Source of the DNA: Pseudonocardia kunmingensis
GTDB taxonomy: Bacteria > Actinomycetota > Actinomycetes > Mycobacteriales > Pseudonocardiaceae
DNA: 64,000 bases
Reading direction: 5' to 3'
NCBI RefSeq assembly: GCF_006716445.1
Contig: NZ_VFPA01000009.1
Span: forward strand, 83,618-147,617
Below are positions 56,116 to 63,870 of this stretch, piece by piece. The translations under genes were made by a program, and so were the position numbers. The stretch's first letter is position 1, and every line of letters starts with the position of its first letter. Below the pieces are notes generated by a model, which ran no database searches, was not told the origin of the DNA, and saw only the letters and a list, made by a program, of their open reading frames with translations.

Positions 56116-57309
56116 ATGGTCGAGGTCCCGCTGCGGCACAACCGCGAGTTCACCGCTCTGTGGGCCGGGCAGACCGTGTCCGCGTTCGGTACCTCGGTGG
56201 CAGGTCTGGCCTACCCACTGCTGGTCCTCGCGCTGACGGGCTCGCCCGCGGCCGCCGGTCTCGTCGGCTCGGTGCTCGCGGCCACGGCCTTCCTCACCCG
56301 GCTTCCGGCCGGGCTGATCGCTGACCGGGTCGACCGCAAGCGCCTCATGCTCGCTTGCGACGCCGTCCGCGCCGTCGCCGTCGGCAGCATCGGGGCCGCG
56401 GTGCTCGTCGACCGGGTCACGCTGGCACACGTCATGCTCGTCGCGGTCGTCGACGGCGCCGCCGGCACCTTGTTCGCGCCTGCGGAGGCGGTGGCGGTGC
56501 GGCGGGTCGTCGCGCCCGCGCAGGTCCGCGACGCCGTCGCCCGTGGTGAGGCCCGCCAGCAACTCGCCGCGCTCGTCGGCCCGGCGACCGGCGGCGTTCT
56601 GTTTGGCGCGGGCCGGGCGCTGCCGTTCCTCGTCGACGCGCTGTCCTACGCCGTCTCCTTCGCCGCCGTGTGCACGTTGCGCACTCCACTCACAGACCCG
56701 GCCCGTCCCGGCGGACGGGTCTGGGCCGGGCTGGGGGACGGCGTGCGGTGGCTGTGGCGGCAGCCCTTCCTGCGGGCCGTCACGCTGTGGCTCGCTGCGG
56801 CGGGGGTGCTCTATCCGGCGATGGGACTGGTGACGCTCGTGTTGGCCCGCGAGCGGGGCGCCACGGCGGCGGCGGTCGGGCTGGTCTTTACTGCCGCCGG
56901 GGCCGGCGGGCTCGCCGGGGCGCTCGCCGCTCCGTGGCTGTTGCGGCGGCTGCCCCCGGTGGCGGTCGTCGTCGGCTACGCCAGCACGGCGGCCGCTGCA
57001 ACCTGGGCGATGCTCGCCGTCGACCCGGTCTGGACGCTCGGTGTGCTGGGCGCGGTCGCGTTCTTCCCGGTCCCGGCCGTGAACGCGCTCGTGCTGTCCC
57101 ACGTCGCGCTCGACGTACCCGATGCCCTGCATGGGCGCGTGGTGAGCGCCACGACCCAGCTCACGACGCTGCTGCACCCGGTCGGACCGGGCGTCGTGGG
57201 CCTGCTACTTGCCGCCACCGGGGCCCGCGCCACGGTCATGGTATGCGGGGTTCTGTTCACCGTCCTCGCTATCGCCGCGCTGGCCAACCGCCCAATGAGA
57301 ACGGGCTGA
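56116..57309 (+). CDS. MFS transporter (drug/siderophore exporter type)
   Basis: A 397-residue membrane transporter with about ten to twelve hydrophobic helices. The N-terminus RHNREFTALWAGQTVSAFGT and GLIADRVDRKRLMLACDAVR (the helix 2-3 loop motif G-x-x-x-D-R-x-x-R/K) are typical of the EntS-like or TetV-like branch of MFS exporters. The second half starts near PFLRAVTLWLAAAGVLYPAM. The substrate cannot be inferred. The gene follows a GNAT gene by 119 bases in the same direction, possibly under common control. Confidence 0.88.
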   Translation: MVEVPLRHNREFTALWAGQTVSAFGTSVAGLAYPLLVLALTGSPAAAGLVGSVLAATAFLTRLPAGLIADRVDRKRLMLACDAVRAVAVGSIGAAVLVDRVTLAHVMLVAVVDGAAGTLFAPAEAVAVRRVVAPAQVRDAVARGEARQQLAALVGPATGGVLFGAGRALPFLVDALSYAVSFAAVCTLRTPLTDPARPGGRVWAGLGDGVRWLWRQPFLRAVTLWLAAAGVLYPAMGLVTLVLARERGATAAAVGLVFTAAGAGGLAGALAAPWLLRRLPPVAVVVGYASTAAAATWAMLAVDPVWTLGVLGAVAFFPVPAVNALVLSHVALDVPDALHGRVVSATTQLTTLLHPVGPGVVGLLLAATGARATVMVCGVLFTVLAIAALANRPMRTG

Positions 57310-57423
57310 GGAGGTGGCGAAGCAGACGAACCGCCGTTCGCATTCCTTTGGGGTAGAGAAGACGGGTTATCACCCCCCTTTTGCCATGTGCTGAGCGGGG
57401 GGGACAACCGGCACACTGTGTCG

Positions 57424-58053
57424 GTGCCCGGACTCCTGATCGGTTACGCGCGCTGCTCCGCCGACGCACAGGACGACCTCACGGCCCAGCGCGACGCCCT
57501 CGTCGCCCTCGGCGTCGAACCGGAGCGCATCTACGTCGATCACGGGCTCACCGGCACCAACCGCGCGGGACTGGACGAGGCCCTCGCCGCCTGCCGAAGC
57601 GGAGACGTCCTCGTCGTCACGACGCTAGATCGACTGGTCAGGTCCGTGCCCGCCGCCCGGGTCATCGTCGACGAGCTCACCGCAGGCCAGATCAAGCTCA
57701 GCATCGGCGGGTTGGTCTACGACCCTACCGACCCCGTCGGGCGCCAGTGGCTGAACGCGTTCGCGACGCTCGCCGAGCTCAAGACCGACATCGACCGGGA
57801 GAAGAAATTTCTCAAACTCTTCAACACCAAGGACGACCGATCACTTGAGGAGCGTCTTGCCCCGCCGCCTCTCCCACCGCACCCCCCTCCGAGCCCAGAG
57901 CAGCTCCGCTATCGGCGGCTCGTGGCCGACGCAATGGCCCATCCGGGGGAGTGGCACGACGGGGAGTGGTGGCACGAGATGTTGCGGCGGCTCGCTGCGC
58001 GAGGGCGTCGACTACTTCACCGCCGTCGGCCGGATGCTCGCCGAGGGAAATGA
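57424..58053 (+). pseudogene. Serine recombinase, catalytic domain kept but C-terminus replaced
   Basis: From GTG 57424 the frame reads LLIGYARCSADAQDDLTAQR with the catalytic Ser12, then DHGLTGTNRAGLDEALAACR, VTTLDRLVRSVPAARVIVDE and FATLAELKTDIDREKKF. This is the complete resolvase/invertase N-terminal domain. The helix-turn-helix is missing: after DIDREKKF unrelated Pro-rich sequence begins, then EWHDGEWWHEMLRR. At about 58000 the reading continues better in another frame (REGVDYFTAVGRMLAEGNDD, DEALRSMLEAKNKRL). The gene is therefore a chimera or is broken and probably does not recombine DNA. Confidence 0.65.
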
Positions 58054-58379
58054 TGATGACGAGGCACTTCGGTCGATGCTCGAAGCGAAGAATAAACGCC
58101 TGCACCAGGTCCACACCATTTCCCTCGCCGGCCGTGCTGATCGCCGATCGCGCGCTCCGAGGTCATCGCCCACCCCAACCGCACGGCGCGTGATCGTCGG
58201 GGGTCGGCCGTAACGTCCGCGCCGTGCTCGACGACCTCTCGACCGCCGGCCCCGCCTTCCCGGCCCGCGAGCTCGTCCCCACTGGCCCCCCACGCCGGCC
58301 CGTGGCGCCGCGCCAGCTCGCGGCAACGGTCACCCGGCCACCGGCCGCGCAGCCCGACCCAGCCCCGCGGATGCAGCCG

Positions 58380-58587
58380 CTACGACGCACTCAGCACCGC
58401 GACGAAACCGTGTCGGCGCATGCCGCGCTTCGCACCACTTCGCCAGGACGGCCAGCACAGCCACTTCCGCCGTCATCGCGCGGGTTCAGATCGCCCGGGT
58501 CAGCTCCGCCTCCCGGACGTACGGGTCGACCTCGGCTGGGCCCTTCACCCGCACCACGACCATCACAGGGTCAACCATCACACCCAT
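58380..58587 (-). pseudogene. Three-copy family, decayed copy 2
   Basis: The start MGVMVDPVMVVVRVKGPAEV followed by DPYVREAELTRAI matches the copies at 52.3 and 63.5 kb. Then TGA replaces the Cys codon of AICT. After TRAMTAEVAVL one extra base shifts the frame, and RRHGFVAVLSAS ends at TAG. Three independent defects show that this copy is dead. Its position next to the broken recombinase suggests both were damaged in the same history. Confidence 0.75.
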
Positions 58588-58643
58588 GCTGTAGCAGGAG
58601 CGGGCCGTCGCAGTGGCCTCCGACGAGTTTCTGACAGCCGCAC

Positions 58644-59402
58644 TCATCCCTCACTGGCCGGTGGACGTCGGCGGCGTATCACCACCACGGCGCCGACGAC
58701 GACCACCAGCAGCACGAGGAGGACAAGAAGAACGACCACGTCGACCGGTGGCGCGGTGCTGCCGGACACCACGACCAGGCGCCCGTCGCCCGTGGTCACG
58801 CCCGGTTCTGCCGCTACCAGGACCTGGTCGCTGCGGTCGAGCAGGTCGTTGTGCCGGCGGAAGTCCTCGAGCCCGCCGGAGTAGGTCTGGCCGGTGGTGT
58901 CCACCAGAAGCGCGCCGGCACCGGACCCGGCGACGTAGAGCGGCATCAGCTCCAGCCGGCCGTCGTCATGCCGCACGAGCATGCCCCGCACAAGCACCTC
59001 GCCGCTGCCCCCGGTAGCTCTCGCAGCCTCCGCGGTGACCGCGGGCGGCAGCGGGCAGCCGAGATCGGGGATCGGAGAGCTGTAGATCAGCTGCGGGCGG
59101 ACGAGGCAGGGAGCGGCCCCGAACAAGAAGCTGGCGAGCTCGTCACGGCTGAAGTATGCGGCGATGTTTGCCTGGCGGTCCTCGCCTGACCCGTCGGGGT
59201 TCTCGTCCAGGACGTCGTGAACGACGTTCTTGTCGAGGGTGTAGGCGAGCAGGAGCTCGCCCGGCGGGGCGGCCGGCGGGGGTGTGCCACATCCGGCGAC
59301 CGCCGCGAGCACCAGCGACAGGAGAACCAGCGGCAGGCCAGCGGCGAGGGTGCCCCGCTTGCGAGCAAATTCCCGACCCAGGTAGGGACGCACGGCCAGC
59401 AT
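58644..59402 (-). CDS. Surface protein with lipobox-like signal and C-terminal membrane helix
   Basis: About 252 residues from ATG 59402 (MLAVRPYLGREFARKRGTLA). The hydrophobic stretch GLPLVLLSLVLAAVAGC ends in VAGC, a lipobox with Cys38. The external domain (LLLAYTLDKNVVHDVLDENP, IYSSPIPDLGCPLPPAVTAE) is followed by a second hydrophobic helix (VDVVVLLVLLVLLVVVVGAV) and a basic end RRRRPPASEG. Both ends would therefore be attached to the membrane. The protein domain is not recognised; it may be a sensor or a structural surface protein. Confidence 0.65.
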   Translation of the reverse strand: MLAVRPYLGREFARKRGTLAAGLPLVLLSLVLAAVAGCGTPPPAAPPGELLLAYTLDKNVVHDVLDENPDGSGEDRQANIAAYFSRDELASFLFGAAPCLVRPQLIYSSPIPDLGCPLPPAVTAEAARATGGSGEVLVRGMLVRHDDGRLELMPLYVAGSGAGALLVDTTGQTYSGGLEDFRRHNDLLDRSDQVLVAAEPGVTTGDGRLVVVSGSTAPPVDVVVLLVLLVLLVVVVGAVVVIRRRRPPASEG

Positions 59403-59691
59403 CCTCACACAGCCGTGCCGGGACCGGTCCCCGTCGGCGTGCTCATCGCCGGACGGCACTGCGTCCTCACGCGCCGAGTCGCACAGCGTCACTTGGCTGG
59501 CGCAAACGCCCAAGGCAGTACCTTTCCGCCCGCAAGCAGTCACACAGCAGGTGTTCGACTTGGGCGCGGATGCCGCTCGATCAGCGCCACACCCGCTGCA
59601 CGTCACAGCGCAGGTAGCGGGTACGTGATACAGCGAGTTATCACGTATTCGGCGCGGGAACCGGGTCGCCCGTGCCGACCTGCCGCTCGCG

Positions 59692-60279
59692 GTGGCTGCG
59701 ACGATGGCCGGCCTGATGAGCTGGAGCGCCTACGTCGACGAGTCCGAACCCGATCCCCGGAGCGGGGGGTCAGGGGTCTACGTCCTCGCGGCGGCGAGGA
59801 TCGAGCACGCGGATCGGGACGCCGCCCGCGCCGCGCTCACCGGGTTGCGGCTGCGCGGGCAGCGCAAGCTGCACTGGCATGAGGAGAGCGACCAGCGCCG
59901 CAAGGACCTCGTCGCCGCCGTCGCCGCCCTGCCCGCCCTGCACCTGGTGGTGGTTCTCGTCGACGCCGCAGCTAGCTCGGAGCGCCGCCGCCGCAAGTGC
60001 CTGACCCGGCTGCTGGGCGAGCTCGACCGGGACGGCGTGGCCGAGGTCTGCCTCGAATCGCGGGAGGCCAAGCAGAACCGGCGCGACCGGCAGCTCCTGG
60101 ACGTGCTGCGCTCGCAGCGCAGCCTCGGGCCGGGCCTGCGGATGCAGCACCAGCCCGGCCCGGTCGAACCGCTGCTGTGGGTGCCCGACATCGTCGCCGG
60201 CTCGATCGGCGCGCTGCGCCGCGGGGATCCCGGCTACCACGACCGGCTCGCGGGCATGCTGACCGTCATCACGATCTAG
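59692..60279 (+). CDS. DUF3800-like protein
   Basis: About 195 residues; GTG 59692, ATG 59704 and ATG 59716 are alternative starts. WSAYVDESEPDPRSGGSGVY with the early D-E-S, YVLAAARIEHADRDAARAAL, KLHWHEESDQRRKDLVAAVA and LHLVVVLVDAAASSERRRRK follow the DUF3800 pattern, a fold related to RNase H that is common on phages and islands. The acidic D-E...E-E-S positions could bind metal. A nested hairpin lies directly downstream. No partner gene is adjacent. Confidence 0.65.
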   Translation: MAATMAGLMSWSAYVDESEPDPRSGGSGVYVLAAARIEHADRDAARAALTGLRLRGQRKLHWHEESDQRRKDLVAAVAALPALHLVVVLVDAAASSERRRRKCLTRLLGELDRDGVAEVCLESREAKQNRRDRQLLDVLRSQRSLGPGLRMQHQPGPVEPLLWVPDIVAGSIGALRRGDPGYHDRLAGMLTVITI

Positions 60280-60291
60280 AAAATGGCGCGA

Positions 60292-60328
60292 GCCCGGGAC
60301 CCCGCCGTCCGGCGGGAACTTCCCGGGC
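60292..60328 (+). terminator. Nested hairpin after the DUF3800-like gene
   Basis: GCCCGGGA pairs with TCCCGGGC and encloses CCCGCC paired with GGCGGG. It begins 13 bases after the TAG stop. No T-run follows, as is usual in high-GC genomes. Confidence 0.45.
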
Positions 60329-60401
60329 CCACTTCCGACCACCCCGCAGGGCGGCGGCCATGACCGGATTCTACTACGGCCGGCCCGGCCGCGTCGTCCT
60401 C

Positions 60402-60654
60402 GTCGATGTCGGTGCGGCACCCGTAGCGTCCCGCCCGTGAACGACGCCGCGACCACCGCGCACGGCGGCCTCCTTCCGGCTGTCCACCCGCTGCACTGCA
60501 CGCCGTTCCGCCCCACCGGCGCGGAGCCGGTGGCCAGCGCGCTGTGGTCGCGGCTCAACGTCGAGCACCCGGTCCTGTCCCGGCTGCCTGCCCGGGAACG
60601 GCTGCTCGCCGCCGCCTGACTCGCCGGCTACCGCTCCGCGCGGACCCGCCGCGC
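60402..60654 (+). repeat. Duplicated 5' end of the integrase gene, copy 1 (copy 2: 60937-61204)
   Basis: Both copies start GTCGATGTCGGTGCGGC, continue through the leader and the GTGAACGACGCCGCGACCAC start region, and end after CGCGGACCCGCCGCGC. They differ by substitutions and one insertion of about 15 bases. The duplication includes upstream sequence, so it copied the promoter or ribosome site as well. Confidence 0.85.
60437..60619 (+). pseudogene. Truncated duplicate of the downstream tyrosine integrase
   Basis: The 60-codon frame (MNDAATTAHGGLLPAVHPLH ... VLSRLPARERLLAAA) copies the first 65 codons of the integrase at 60.97 kb. TGG of the full gene (AAAWLTGY) is TGA here, and about 35 bases later similarity ends abruptly. 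It is a dead 5' fragment with no catalytic residue. It may result from a tandem insertion event followed by deletion. Confidence 0.85.
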
Positions 60655-60766
60655 ACGTCAAGCAGGCGCTGGGCGGGGCGGTGACGCAAGCGCCACCGTC
60701 CTCGCTGCCCGTCGTTCGGGGCGCTCCCTCCAACTCGCCCGCGCCCTTCTGTGGTTCGCTGCCTCG

Positions 60767-60937
60767 ATGAGCAGTGGTGCGCCCATCGAGTACAGCCCTG
60801 CACGCTGCAGCTTCTGCGGACGGCTGCGGAAGGCGATTGTTCAAGGAGCTACGGCTGACCTCGTCATCTGCTCGGCATGCGTCCAGCTTTGTGTCGAGAT
60901 CCTTTCCGAAGAGGGTCGACTCGATCTCGACGAGTAG
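60767..60937 (+). CDS. 56-residue ClpX-type C4 zinc-finger protein
   Basis: A very small gene: MSSGAPIEYSPARCSFCGRL, then RKAIVQGATADLVICSACVQ, then LCVEILSEEGRLDLDE. C14-x2-C17 and C35-x2-C38 match the N-terminal zinc-binding domain of ClpX, which binds adaptors and substrates; the hydrophobic ICSACVQLCVEIL end is also typical. No ATPase domain follows. Stand-alone copies of this domain could redirect ClpXP or protect a protein from it; that is inferred. The stop codon lies exactly at the edge of the second integrase repeat. Less GC-rich than its surroundings. Confidence 0.75.
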   Translation: MSSGAPIEYSPARCSFCGRLRKAIVQGATADLVICSACVQLCVEILSEEGRLDLDE

Positions 60938-60971
60938 TCGATGTCGGTGCGGCTCCGTAGCGTCCCTCCTC

Positions 60972-62036
60972 GTGAACGACGCCGCGACCACCGCGCAGGG
61001 CGCCCTCCTTCCGGCCGCGCTCCTTCCGGTTGTCGATTCCCGCACGGCGCATGCCGTTCCGTCTCCCGGCGCGGATCCGGTGGCTGGCGCGCTGCTGTCG
61101 CGGCTCGACGTCGAGCACCCGGTCCTGTCCCGGCTGCCTGCCCGGGAACGGCTGCTCGCCGCTGCCTGGCTCACCGGCTACCGCTCCGCGCGGACCCGCC
61201 GCGCCTACGCCACAGACCTCGCGGCGTGGCTGGACTGGCTGAACGCGCTCGGCGTCGACGTGCTGCACGCTCGCCGGGTGCACGCCGACCTGTGGGTGCG
61301 CCACCTCCTCGACGCCGGCGCCGCGGCCTCGAGCACCTCGCGGCGGCTTTCGGCGTTGACCAGCTTCTACCGTCATCTCGTCGAGCACGACCTGCTCGCC
61401 GCCAACCCGGCCGCCGCGGTCCGCCGCCCGACGGTCGACCCCGACCACACCGCGACTGTCGGTCTCGACCGTGACCAGGCCCGCGCGTTCCTTGCCGCCG
61501 CCGACGCCGACCCCGGTCCGGCCCGGTTGCGCACCGCGGCCGTCGCCCGGCTGCTGCTGCACTTGGGGCTGCGCGTCGACGAGCTCGCCGCCGCCGACAT
61601 CGCCGACCTCGGGCACGACCGCGGCCACCGGGTGCTCACCGTGACCCGCAAGGGCGGCCGCCGCGCCGTGGTGGTCCTGCCCCCGGCCACCGCCGCCGCC
61701 TTGGACGCATACTTAGCCGGCCGGGCGGGCGAGGACGGGCATCTCGCTGAGGGCCCGCTGCTGGCGACTGCGAGTGGGGGGCGGCTCGACCAGGCCGCGT
61801 TCTGGAAGCTCGTGCGCCGCCTCGCGCGTGCCGCCGGGATTCCGTCCTGGGCGCAGTTGTCCCCGCATTCGCTGCGCCATACCGCGATCACCCTGGCCCT
61901 TGACGCCGGCGCGCACCTGCGCGACGTGCAGGACTACGCCGGGCACCGCGATCCGCGGACCACTCGACGCTACGACCGGGCCCGCGACACCCTCGACCGC
62001 AACGCCGCCTACACCCTCACCGCCTACCTCGCATGA
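60972..62036 (+). CDS. Tyrosine recombinase (XerC/XerD-like integrase)
   Basis: 354 residues from GTG 60972 (NDAATTAQGALLPAALLPVV). A core-binding domain (about 60-150; RSARTRRAYATDLAAWLDWL) is followed by the catalytic domain with all residues present: Arg201 (HLGLRVDEL), Lys227 (TRKGGR), His299 and Arg302 (PHSLRHTA), His325 (YAGHRDPRTT) and nucleophile Tyr334 (TRRYDRA). It should be active. The duplicated 5' end upstream shows past recombination at this locus. No tRNA gene or att core is visible nearby. Confidence 0.9.
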   Translation: MNDAATTAQGALLPAALLPVVDSRTAHAVPSPGADPVAGALLSRLDVEHPVLSRLPARERLLAAAWLTGYRSARTRRAYATDLAAWLDWLNALGVDVLHARRVHADLWVRHLLDAGAAASSTSRRLSALTSFYRHLVEHDLLAANPAAAVRRPTVDPDHTATVGLDRDQARAFLAAADADPGPARLRTAAVARLLLHLGLRVDELAAADIADLGHDRGHRVLTVTRKGGRRAVVVLPPATAAALDAYLAGRAGEDGHLAEGPLLATASGGRLDQAAFWKLVRRLARAAGIPSWAQLSPHSLRHTAITLALDAGAHLRDVQDYAGHRDPRTTRRYDRARDTLDRNAAYTLTAYLA

Positions 62037-62075
62037 CCATGGCCGGCGGCAGGGACGTAGCCGGTGCGGGTCGCG

Positions 62076-62534
62076 TCAGGCGGTGCGGGTGGCGGGCGCC
62101 CGCCCGAGCAGTGCACCGAGGACGATCATGACGATGGCCAGGCCGAGGTGCAGCCAGTTGTCGGCCGTGTTGACCGGCACGAAGTTCGCGGCGCTGTCGA
62201 AGTCGATGAGCAGGCCATAGACCCACAGCACGACGTAGACGAGGCCGCCGTAGAGCAGGAACCCGCGCGCGCCCGCCGGGATCCGGGCCAGGACGAGCCC
62301 GGCGACGCCGAACACCGCGTGCACGAGGTTGTGCAGGATCGAGACCGCGAACAGGCCCAGCAGCAACGCGCCGGACTGGTGCCCGGCGTAGGTCAACTGG
62401 TCGTAGTTGGTGGTCGCCCCGGGAATGAACCCGAGGACGGCGACCACCAGGAACACCGCCCCGACCGCGGCGGCGGCACGCTGAACGGGATGGCGGCTGG
62501 CCCGGGCCCGCGACCCCGGCGTGCTCTGCGACAT
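62076..62534 (-). CDS. DUF4383 membrane protein
   Basis: About 152 residues from ATG 62534 (MSQSTPGSRARASRHPVQRA). Four hydrophobic helices follow, including VGAVFLVVAVLGFIPGATTN, ALLLGLFAVSILHNLVHAVF, YGGLVYVVLWVYGLLIDFDS and NWLHLGLAIVMIVLGALLG. The LFAVSILHNLVHAVFGVAGL and NTADNWLHLGL motifs are those of DUF4383, an actinomycete membrane family of unknown role. Near SRPBCC and DUF6131-like genes this resembles a general-stress gene cluster of Pseudonocardiaceae. Confidence 0.88.
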   Translation of the reverse strand: MSQSTPGSRARASRHPVQRAAAAVGAVFLVVAVLGFIPGATTNYDQLTYAGHQSGALLLGLFAVSILHNLVHAVFGVAGLVLARIPAGARGFLLYGGLVYVVLWVYGLLIDFDSAANFVPVNTADNWLHLGLAIVMIVLGALLGRAPATRTA

Positions 62535-62594
62535 AGCGCACACATTCCCAGCTCGCCGTGATCGAACCTGCCGGTGAGCGGATCACGCCTGGGA

Positions 62595-63092
62595 TCAGGC
62601 TGTGGTGGAGCCACCGCTGGTGTCGGTCCCGCTGACGTTGGTGTCGACGTTGCCGCGCCAGCCGCCTTCTTCGTGCCCGCGGGACTCGATGAACTGCTTG
62701 AACTTCGCCATGTCGCCCTGGATGCGGCGCGCGATGATGCCCAGCGCCTCGCCGGCCTTCTCGGTGAGGGTCTGCGGGTCGTGGTCGAGTTGCAGGGTGA
62801 CCCGGGTGTGGGTGTCATCGAGGCGGTGGAAGGTGACCACACCGGCCTGGTGAGTGCCGTTGACCGTGGTCCAGGCCACGCGTTCGTCGGGGTGCTGCTC
62901 GGTGATCTCGGCGTCGAACTCGCGCGCCACGCCGGCGATGCGGGTGACCCAGTGGGTGCGGGTGTCGGTGAGCTGATCGATGCGTTCGACACCGTCCATG
63001 AACCGGGGGAACGACTCGAACTGGGTCCACTGGTTGTAGGCGGCGCGCACGGGCACAGCGACGTCGACGCTCTCGGTGACGTTGGAGGTCAT
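62595..63092 (-). CDS. SRPBCC-family protein
   Basis: About 165 residues from ATG 63092 (MTSNVTESVDVAVPVRAAYN). The START/Bet v1-like fold is indicated by VRAAYNQWTQFESFPRFMDG, IAGVAREFDAEITEQHPDER, VAWTTVNGTHQAGVVTFHRL and the long C-terminal helix ALGIIARRIQGDMAKFKQFI. This is the polyketide cyclase/coenzyme Q-binding-like subgroup frequent in actinomycetes and often stress-induced. The tail GNVDTNVSGTDTSGGS is disordered. The ligand is unknown. Confidence 0.88.
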   Translation of the reverse strand: MTSNVTESVDVAVPVRAAYNQWTQFESFPRFMDGVERIDQLTDTRTHWVTRIAGVAREFDAEITEQHPDERVAWTTVNGTHQAGVVTFHRLDDTHTRVTLQLDHDPQTLTEKAGEALGIIARRIQGDMAKFKQFIESRGHEEGGWRGNVDTNVSGTDTSGGSTTA

Positions 63093-63225
63093 GAACGGCA
63101 CGTACCCGCCGGTCAGCCCGGTATGCCGGGCCAACACCCCGCGGCGTCGGTGCTCGGCAGATCGACCTCCGGCTGCGTGCCTGGCCGAGGACTCCCGGCA
63201 CCCCCCGGCCGAGGGTGCGCGGGGG

Positions 63226-63390
63226 TCAGAACCAGTGAGGTCGGCCGCCTACTGCGCGCCCGGTCCGCCCCAGAACGAGGAGAACAACTCCCACGATCAG
63301 AAGAATCGCGCCGATGTAGTAGAGCAAGCTGATGCCCGCAACGTAGCCGAGGATCAGCAGGATAAGGCCGAGAATGATCAACTTCTGCAC
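63226..63390 (-). CDS. Small DUF6131-like membrane protein
   Basis: About 54 residues from GTG 63390 (QKLIILGLILLILGYVAGIS), then LLYYIGAILLIVGVVLLVLG and the end RTGRAVGGRPHWF. Two membrane helices and the G-R-x-V-G-G-R-x-H end fit DUF6131, a small family frequent in Pseudonocardiaceae and mycobacteria. GAAAG lies directly before the GTG; a longer reading from 63438 is possible. Function unknown. Confidence 0.75.
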   Translation of the reverse strand: MQKLIILGLILLILGYVAGISLLYYIGAILLIVGVVLLVLGRTGRAVGGRPHWF

Positions 63391-63504
63391 CTTTCGGGGG
63401 AGCGCCGCGGTGCAGCGCAGGACGTAGAGTAGTTGCACGCCGAAAGCGATACTTGATCGTTACCGTTAAGATCGACGGCCGGGCTGGGGGAGGGGTTCGA
63501 GGGC

Positions 63505-63870
63505 GTGACGGCTGATCCGGTGATGGCGGTGGTGCGGGTGAAGGCGCCTGCCGAGGTCGACCCGTACGTGCTCGAGGCGGAGCTGACCCGGGCGATCTGC
63601 ACGCGGTCGATGACGGCGGAAGTGGTGCTGTTGCCGTCCTGGCGACGTGGATCGAGGCGTGGCATGCGTCGGTACGGTTTCGTCGCGGCGTTGTCTGCGC
63701 CCGCAGCACGCAGCGCGTCGGAGCTGACGGGCACTGCGGAGAAGGTGTTGCGGAAGGCGCTCCGTACAAGGTTCGGCTCCGCCGCATCGGCGAAGGTGAG
63801 ACTGGCCCGATCCGCTCATGAAGTCGACGTGCTCTGGTGCAGCGTGCGGGGAACTCCGCGGCGTCCCTGA
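63505..63870 (+). CDS. Three-copy family protein, copy 3
   Basis: A 121-residue protein from GTG 63505 (TADPVMAVVRVKAPAEVDPY). It shares AELTRAICTRSMTAEVVLLP, RRGMRRYGFVAALSAPAARS, KVLRKALRTRFGSAASAKVR and WCSVRGTPRRP with the 52.3 kb copy. The basic C-terminal helix and beta-rich N-terminus suggest a small nucleic-acid-binding fold, but no known motif is present. It appears intact and is the shortest version, ending directly at GTPRRP. Confidence 0.7.
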   Translation: MTADPVMAVVRVKAPAEVDPYVLEAELTRAICTRSMTAEVVLLPSWRRGSRRGMRRYGFVAALSAPAARSASELTGTAEKVLRKALRTRFGSAASAKVRLARSAHEVDVLWCSVRGTPRRP

